A stretch of DNA of 64,000 nucleotides from contig NZ_JAAMFM010000009.1 of NCBI RefSeq assembly GCF_013376105.1, positions 1-64,000 on the forward strand, read 5' to 3'. Position 1 is the stretch's first letter. Every line of letters starts with the position of its first letter. Under the pieces are notes generated by a model. That model was not told the DNA's origin. It was given only the letters and a program-made list of their open reading frames with translations, and made no database searches. Positions 56,532 through 64,000 of this stretch are shown here, in pieces. The translations under genes and the position numbers were made by a program. Origin of the DNA: Arthrobacter wenxiniae. GTDB lineage: Bacteria > Actinomycetota > Actinomycetes > Actinomycetales > Micrococcaceae.

Positions 56532-56577
56532 CGGCCCGCCGGGCACATATGCCCCTGCCGGCATGCACGGCGGGCCG
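56532..56577 (-). terminator. Branched hairpin after uvrA
   Basis: CGGCCCGCCG and CGGCGGGCCG form a perfect 10-bp outer stem enclosing GGCA/TGCC hairpins. It lies 18 bp past the uvrA stop in the 88-bp gap to the HAD gene, so it probably ends uvrA. Confidence 0.6.
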
Positions 56578-56595
56578 TGCGGTATTTTCGCGCAC

Positions 56596-59481
<2,886 letters not shown>

Positions 59482-59583
59482 TGTTTCCTTCGCTTTTCCG
59501 TCCGGCGTCCTGGGGCTCCGGCACTCATTCCGGCCCAGTTTTCCGGCAGGCGCGGACGCGGTGCGCACGTCGCACCACCCTAT

Positions 59584-59606
59584 AGTATAGTCGAATCTTC
59601 GTTCGA
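59584..59606 (-). promoter_or_regulatory. LexA/SOS box and -10 of uvrA
   Basis: TCGAAT-CTTC-GTTCGA (59591-59606) matches the Gram-positive LexA box TCGAAC-N4-GTTCGA with one change. On the minus strand TATACT (59584-59589) follows it directly as a -10, so LexA would block the promoter. uvrA is a standard SOS gene in actinobacteria. Confidence 0.8.
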
Positions 59607-59659
59607 ACAACGCCTCTCGAACACCATTTTCGAACGGCACTCCGGGCGCCGCGCCCGGT

Positions 59660-60052
59660 CTAGCGCACGGTGCCGCGTTCCAGCGCGGCGGAGACAATTG
59701 CCAGCGCCTTGGGCCCGGGAATGCCCAGTGCGCGCACGACGGCGGCATAGGACTCCGCGGCCTCGGCCACCTGGGCGCCGATCACGTCCCCGCCGGAGGC
59801 GACGGCCGTGCCGCTGCGCCCCGCGGTGACGACGATCCCGGCCTGCTCGAGCTCGCGGTAGGACCGTGCCACGGTGTTGGCCGCGACACCCAGGGACGCG
59901 GCCAGCGACCGCACGGGGGGAAGCTTCGCGCCGACGGCCAGCCCGCCGGAGGCCGCAAGGTCCAGGATGCGCAGCCGGATTTGCTCGAACGGCGGCACCG
60001 AGGAGCCGGTGTCCAGGGCCCACCTGCGCACTATCACGTCCATGGCGTTCAC
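59660..60052 (-). CDS. GntR family regulator, YtrA type
   Basis: A 130-residue regulator with an N-terminal winged helix ([32 protein letters not shown]) and a short C-terminal helix, the YtrA subfamily. Such regulators commonly repress ABC transporter operons they belong to. GTG 60052 overlaps the preceding ABC gene by GTGA, so it is the last gene of that operon. ATG 60043 is an alternative start. Confidence 0.9.
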   Translation of the reverse strand: MNAMDVIVRRWALDTGSSVPPFEQIRLRILDLAASGGLAVGAKLPPVRSLAASLGVAANTVARSYRELEQAGIVVTAGRSGTAVASGGDVIGAQVAEAAESYAAVVRALGIPGPKALAIVSAALERGTVR

Positions 60053-61980
60053 GCCGTGCCCACTTCCTCCACCAACGGGTCGCCGAATTGGCTCATGTAG
60101 AGATCGTAGTAGAACGAGTGCTGATCAAGCAGTTCGCCGTGCGTGCCCTGCTCGATGATCCGGCCGTCGTCCATGACCAGGATCAGGTCGGCGTCGCGGA
60201 TCGTGGAGAGGCGGTGGGCAATGACAAAGCTGGTCCGGTCCTTGCGCAGGCGGTTCATCGCCTGGCGGATCAGGACCTCGGTGCGGGTGTCCACGGAGCT
60301 CGTCGCCTCGTCCAGGATCAGGATGCCGGGGTTGGCGATCCAGGCCCGGGCAATGGTCACCAACTGCCGCTGGCCCTGGCTCAGCCCGCCGCCGTCGTCC
60401 GTCAGGACAGTGTCGTAGCCCTCGGGCAGGGAACGCACAAAGTGGTCCACGTGGGTGGCCTCGGCCGCCCCAATGATTTCCGCCTCCGTGGCGTCCAGCT
60501 TGCCGTAGGCCAGGTTGTCCCTGATGGTCCCGCCAAAGAGCCACGCGTCCTGAAGCACCATGCCGAACTTGCGCCGCAGCTCGTCCCGGGTGAGCTCGGC
60601 CGTGTTGACGCCGTCGATGCTGATCCGGCCGGAGTCGATCTCGTAGAAGCGCATGAGCAGGTTGACCAGGGTGGTCTTGCCGGCGCCCGTGGGGCCGACG
60701 ATTGCCACCGTCTGCCCCGGCTCGGCGACCAGGGACAACTCCCGGATGAGGGGCTCGTCCGGTTTGTAGCTGAAGTTGACGTGGTCGAAGACCACCCGGC
60801 CCCTGACCACGGGCAGCGTGGCGGCCGGCTGGTGGTCGGGTTTCTGCTCCGGCGCGTCAATGAGTTCAAACACGCGTTCGGCGGAGGCCACGCCGGACTG
60901 CAGGAGGTTGATCATGCTGCCGATCTGGGCCATGGGCTGGCTGAACTGCCGGGAGTACTGGATGAAGGCCTGGACGCTGCCGATCGTGAGGATGCCCGAG
61001 GCAACCTGGATTCCGCCGAGCACGGCCACCACCACATAGTTCAGGTTGGAGACAAAGTTCATGCTGGGCATGATGATGCCGGAAATGAACTGGGCCCTGG
61101 CGCTGGATTCGTAGAGTTCGTCGTTGGAGGCCCGGAACTTTTCAATGGCTTCGTCCTGCCGCCCGAAGGCCTTGACGATCTCGTGCCCCGTGAACATTTC
61201 CTCCACGTGTCCGTTGAGGTCGCCGGTGGACTTCCACTGCACCATGAACTGCACGCGGGAACGCTTGGCGATCACCACCGTGATGCCGGCGATGATGGGC
61301 ACGGTGAGCAGCGAGATGCCGGCCAGCAGCGGGGAGATGGAGAACATCATGGCCAGCACGCCCACCACTGTCATGGCGGCGATGAGCAGCTGCGTCAGGG
61401 TCTGGTTGAGCGTCTGGGAAAAGTTGTCGATGTCATTCGTGACGCGGGAAAGCACGTCGCCGCGGGATTCCTGCTGGAAGTGGGACATGGGCAGGCGGTC
61501 CAGCTTCTCCTCGATCTGCCACCGCAGGCGGTACATGGCCCGCTGGACAATGCCCGTGGTGATGTAGCCCTGGGACCAGTTGAAGAAGAAGGCCGCAATG
61601 TAGAGGGCCAGGACGATCGCCAGCACGGCGGCCAGGGCGTTCATGTCCATTCCCTGGCCCGGCACCACGTTCATGCCCGAGAGCATGTCCGCCAGCTGTC
61701 CCTGCCCGGCGGCACGCAGCGCCGCCACGGCCTGGTCCTTGGTGGTGCCGGCCGGGAAGCGGTCCAGCATCTGGCCCACCACGCCGTTGAAAATGATGTC
61801 GGTCGCGTGGCCCAGCACTTTCGGCGCCACCACGGACAGGCCCACGGACACGGCGGCGAGCACCACCACGGAGACCATCCGCAGCCGGTCCACGGCCAGC
61901 AGGCGCAGGATGCGCTTGAGGCTCGGGCCGAAGGCCATGGGCTTTTGCGGCGGCCTGCCGCCGCCCCTCATCATGCTCAT
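60049..61980 (-). CDS. Heterodimeric ABC exporter, catalytically intact half
   Basis: A 643-residue half-transporter with six membrane segments and a C-terminal ATPase domain. Walker A GPTGAGKTT, Walker B ILILDEATS with its catalytic Glu, and the H-loop IAHRLSTI are intact, while the signature is LSQGQ. With the partner gene it forms a multidrug-type exporter. It overlaps both neighbours by 4 bp. Confidence 0.92.
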   Translation of the reverse strand: MSMMRGGGRPPQKPMAFGPSLKRILRLLAVDRLRMVSVVVLAAVSVGLSVVAPKVLGHATDIIFNGVVGQMLDRFPAGTTKDQAVAALRAAGQGQLADMLSGMNVVPGQGMDMNALAAVLAIVLALYIAAFFFNWSQGYITTGIVQRAMYRLRWQIEEKLDRLPMSHFQQESRGDVLSRVTNDIDNFSQTLNQTLTQLLIAAMTVVGVLAMMFSISPLLAGISLLTVPIIAGITVVIAKRSRVQFMVQWKSTGDLNGHVEEMFTGHEIVKAFGRQDEAIEKFRASNDELYESSARAQFISGIIMPSMNFVSNLNYVVVAVLGGIQVASGILTIGSVQAFIQYSRQFSQPMAQIGSMINLLQSGVASAERVFELIDAPEQKPDHQPAATLPVVRGRVVFDHVNFSYKPDEPLIRELSLVAEPGQTVAIVGPTGAGKTTLVNLLMRFYEIDSGRISIDGVNTAELTRDELRRKFGMVLQDAWLFGGTIRDNLAYGKLDATEAEIIGAAEATHVDHFVRSLPEGYDTVLTDDGGGLSQGQRQLVTIARAWIANPGILILDEATSSVDTRTEVLIRQAMNRLRKDRTSFVIAHRLSTIRDADLILVMDDGRIIEQGTHGELLDQHSFYYDLYMSQFGDPLVEEVGTA

Positions 61981-63719
61981 GCCGCGGTCTCCCTGTCCTC
62001 GTCCGTCAGCTGCGAGGTGACAATTTCCTGGTAGGTGGGGCAGCTTTCCAGCAGTTCCTCATGCGTGCCCTGACCCACCAGCCTCCCTTCGTCCAGCACC
62101 AGGATGTTGTCCGCGTGGCGGATGGTGCCCACGCGCTGGGCCACCACCAGCACGGCCGCATTCGCGGTGACCGGCTTGAGGGCGGCGCGCAGCCTGGCGT
62201 CGGTGGCGTAGTCCAGGGCGGAGAAGCTGTCGTCAAACAGGTACAGGGACGGATTGCTGACCACGGCCCGGGCAATGCACAGGCGCTGGCGCTGGCCCCC
62301 GGAGACGTTGGCGCCGCCCTGTTCAATCGTGGCGTCCAGGCCGCCGGGCATGTCGCGGACAAAGTCCGCCGCCTGGGCCACCCCGAGGGCGGCCCACAGC
62401 TCGTCTTCGGTGGCGTCCGGCCTGCCCATGCGCAGGTTGGTCGCCACGGTGCCGCTGAACAGGTACGCCTTTTGCGGGACCAGCCCGATCGCGCTGCGCA
62501 GCGACTGCAGCGTCACCGCGCGGATGTCGTGCCCGCCCAGGGCAATGCTGCCGCCGGTGGCGTCGAGCAGCCTGGGTATGAGGTTCACGAGGGTCGACTT
62601 GCCGCTGCCCGTGGAGCCGATGACCGCCGTCGTGGTTCCGGGTGTGGCGTCAAAGCTGATGCCGGAGAGCACGGGGTCCTGGGCGCCGGGGTACTTGAAC
62701 GCGGCGTCTCGGACGGAGAGCCGGCCGTCCAGCCGGGCCACGGCGAGCGACTCCGGGGTGTCCGCCACGGAGGGTTCCGTGTCCAGGACCTCCTGGATGC
62801 GTTCGGCGCTGACGGCGGCGCGGGGGATCATCATGAACATGAACATGGCCATCATGACCGACATCAGGATCTGCATGATGTAGCTCAGGAACGCGGTCAG
62901 GGCGCCGATCTGCATGTTGCCGCCGGCTATGCGCTGCCCGCCGAACCAGAGCACGCCGACGCTGGTGAGGTTGACCACGAAGAAGATGGTGGGGAACATG
63001 AGGGAGAGCAGCCGGCCGGCACGCAGCTGCGACGCCGTCAGGGCGCCGTTGGCGGTGTCGAAGCGTTCGGCCTCGTAGTCCCTGCGCACAAAGGCGCGGA
63101 TGACGCTGATGCCGGTGATCTGCTCGCGCAGCACGCCGTTGATGTCATCGAGCTGGTGCTGGACCTTGCGGAAGGTGGGGACCAGGATGCGCACAATCAG
63201 GCCGATGGCCACCACGAGCACGGGCAGGATGACCAGCAGGAGCCCGGAGAGCGGCACGTCCTGCCGCATGGCCAGGATGATTCCGCCGATGCACATGATG
63301 GGCGCGGCGACCATGAGGGTGAAGGACATCAGCGTCAGCATCTGCACCTGCTGGACGTCATTGGTGGTGCGGGTGATCAGCGATGGCGCGCCGATGATTC
63401 CCACCTCCTGGGCCGAAAATGTCTCGACCTTGTTGAACAGGTCCCGGCGCACCTGCCGGCCCACGCCCATGGCCAGGCGGGCGCTGAGGAACGTTGCCAC
63501 AATGGCGCAGACGACCTGCCCGGCGGTGATCAGCAGCATCCAGCCGCCCAGGTTGAAGATGAGGCCGATGTCACCCTTGACCACGCCGTCGTCGATGATG
63601 TCCGCGTTGAGGGTGGGCAGGTACAGGGTGGCCAGGGTCGAGAGGAACTGCAGCACCACTATGGAAATGAGTGGAACCTTGTGCGGGGCCAGGTTGCGCC
63701 CGATCAAGCGGAACAGCAC
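61977..63719 (-). CDS. Heterodimeric ABC exporter, degenerate half
   Basis: A 580-residue half-transporter. Walker A is GSTGSGKST and the signature VSGGQ, but Walker B reads LFDD with D497 in place of the catalytic Glu, and the H-loop His is Q528. This is the pattern of asymmetric exporters such as LmrCD/TM287-288. GTG 63719 has AGGAGG 5 bases upstream. First gene of the exporter-exporter-GntR operon. Confidence 0.92.
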   Translation of the reverse strand: MLFRLIGRNLAPHKVPLISIVVLQFLSTLATLYLPTLNADIIDDGVVKGDIGLIFNLGGWMLLITAGQVVCAIVATFLSARLAMGVGRQVRRDLFNKVETFSAQEVGIIGAPSLITRTTNDVQQVQMLTLMSFTLMVAAPIMCIGGIILAMRQDVPLSGLLLVILPVLVVAIGLIVRILVPTFRKVQHQLDDINGVLREQITGISVIRAFVRRDYEAERFDTANGALTASQLRAGRLLSLMFPTIFFVVNLTSVGVLWFGGQRIAGGNMQIGALTAFLSYIMQILMSVMMAMFMFMMIPRAAVSAERIQEVLDTEPSVADTPESLAVARLDGRLSVRDAAFKYPGAQDPVLSGISFDATPGTTTAVIGSTGSGKSTLVNLIPRLLDATGGSIALGGHDIRAVTLQSLRSAIGLVPQKAYLFSGTVATNLRMGRPDATEDELWAALGVAQAADFVRDMPGGLDATIEQGGANVSGGQRQRLCIARAVVSNPSLYLFDDSFSALDYATDARLRAALKPVTANAAVLVVAQRVGTIRHADNILVLDEGRLVGQGTHEELLESCPTYQEIVTSQLTDEDRETAA

Positions 63720-63762
63720 GGATCCTCCTCATGGCGCCCGGTCGGGGCGCATTGACTCATTC

Positions 63763-63774
63763 AGCTAACAAGCT
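63763..63774. promoter_or_regulatory. AGCT-N4-AGCT inverted repeat before the exporter operon
   Basis: AGCT-AACA-AGCT lies 44 bp upstream of the exporter GTG. It could be an operator for the GntR regulator of the same operon. The half-sites are short. Confidence 0.25.
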
Positions 63775-63797
63775 ACTCCCCCGGCTTGTGCCTTGTC

Positions 63798-63817
63798 TGC
63801 CCAGTTTTCTCTGGGCA
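63798..63817. terminator. Short hairpin TGCCCAG / CTGGGCA
   Basis: A 7-bp perfect stem with a 6-base loop. On the plus strand TATTTT follows, as in an intrinsic terminator, but no plus-strand gene precedes it. On the minus strand it lies past the repeat element and may belong to the end of the preceding gene. Confidence 0.35.
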
Positions 63818-63825
63818 TATTTTCC

Positions 63826-63968
63826 GTGGGAGGGCGTGGTTGGGCCCACGCGCCCGAGGGGCCCCGGCTGACGCGCCAGCGTTGGCGTGGGAGGGTGTGG
63901 TTGGGCCCACGCGCCCGAGGGGCCCCGGCTGACGCGCCAGCGTTAGCCGGGGAGGGCGTGGGGACTAG
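63826..63968 (-). repeat. Palindromic repeat element, copy 2 (61-bp tandem duplication)
   Basis: Two units of about 61 bp (63826-63886, 63887-63947) are nearly identical to each other. They share the GGGCCCACGCGCCCGAGG core and a 20-base edge block (63949-63968) with copy 1 at 45751. The edge again ends in CTAG and contains the stop codon of the next gene. The last arm folds as CCCCGGCT...AGCCGGGG with an inner GACGC/GCGTT. It is the same fold as copy 1 with different bases. Confidence 0.9.
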
Positions 63969-64000
63969 CCGTAGAGTTCGAACCTCACCTGGCCCCCTGC
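63965..64000 (-). CDS. C-terminus of a gene running off the window
   Basis: Eleven codons and a TAG stop remain, encoding AGGQVRFELYG. The reading frame is chosen by analogy with tpiA, where the repeat edge carries the stop. The family cannot be told from this fragment. Confidence 0.5.
   Translation of the reverse strand, partial: AGGQVRFELYG

Noticed and set aside
59866-62034. A 722-codon plus-strand frame across the GntR and ABC exporter genes
   Set aside because: It is opposite to intact ABC motifs and has His/Gly/Asp-rich low-complexity translation.

Overview
The window is chromosomal DNA of a high-G+C actinobacterium. The best fit is Arthrobacter or a close relative in the Micrococcaceae. 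The evidence is the very GC-rich third codon positions, frequent GTG starts and stop/start overlaps of the GTGA, ATGA and TAATG kind, and actinobacterial markers: whiA, opcA, sufR, a GT4-type GlgA/GlgM beside glgC, and DUF3099. Genes are packed tightly. I see no phage, plasmid, insertion sequence, CRISPR array, rRNA or tRNA. This is from reading only; no database search was possible.

Layout. (1) 0.1-5.4 kb: divergent glycogen genes glgA/glgC around a palindrome, then a zinc-ribbon SDR-like protein and a YeiH-type transporter in overlapping frames. (2) 5.5-14 kb: aminopeptidase N, a TDT-type transporter, lipoate ligase, ribosomal protein L31 type B, a Bcp-type peroxiredoxin, a SpoU methyltransferase, an ABC ATPase, and divergent serB. 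(3) 14-17.8 kb: an SDR, a FabG reductase, a DUF3099-SURF1 operon with a small Cys protein, and a YbaK deacylase. (4) 17.8-21.6 kb: an ABC-F protein divergent from a biotin ECF importer (bioY-bioM-bioN). (5) 21.7-27.5 kb: a 991-residue HELVE-motif protein of unknown function, and a thiolase-like/acyl-CoA ligase pair. (6) 27.5-37 kb: the Suf Fe-S operon (sufR-B-D-Rieske-C-sufT), a two-gene ABC exporter, and heme A genes ctaA and ctaB. (7) 37-45.4 kb: the pentose-phosphate operon tkt-tal-pgi-zwf-opcA-pgl, closed by an 18-bp perfect terminator stem. (8) 45.4-53 kb, minus strand: secG, tpiA, pgk, gap, sodA, whiA, yvcK, rapZ. (9) 53-64 kb, minus strand: uvrC, an acyltransferase, a HAD hydrolase, uvrA with an SOS box, a GntR regulator with a heterodimeric ABC exporter, and the last codons of one more gene.

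How it fits together. Most of the window is core metabolism and maintenance. The pgi-zwf-opcA-pgl-tkt-tal set and gap-pgk-tpiA cover central sugar flux, and glgC/glgA divert glucose-1-phosphate to storage. The suf genes and ctaA/ctaB/SURF1 supply Fe-S clusters and heme A oxidase, and uvrA/uvrC serve excision repair.

The least explained items are these. A palindromic repeat element occurs twice (45.75-45.91 and 63.83-63.97 kb), and in both copies its edge contains the stop codon of the preceding gene. Two different short triple repeats carry stop codons (14.02 and 27.46 kb). There is also the HELVE protein, a thiolase whose second catalytic Cys is Ser, and two SDR-like proteins with non-standard active sites.
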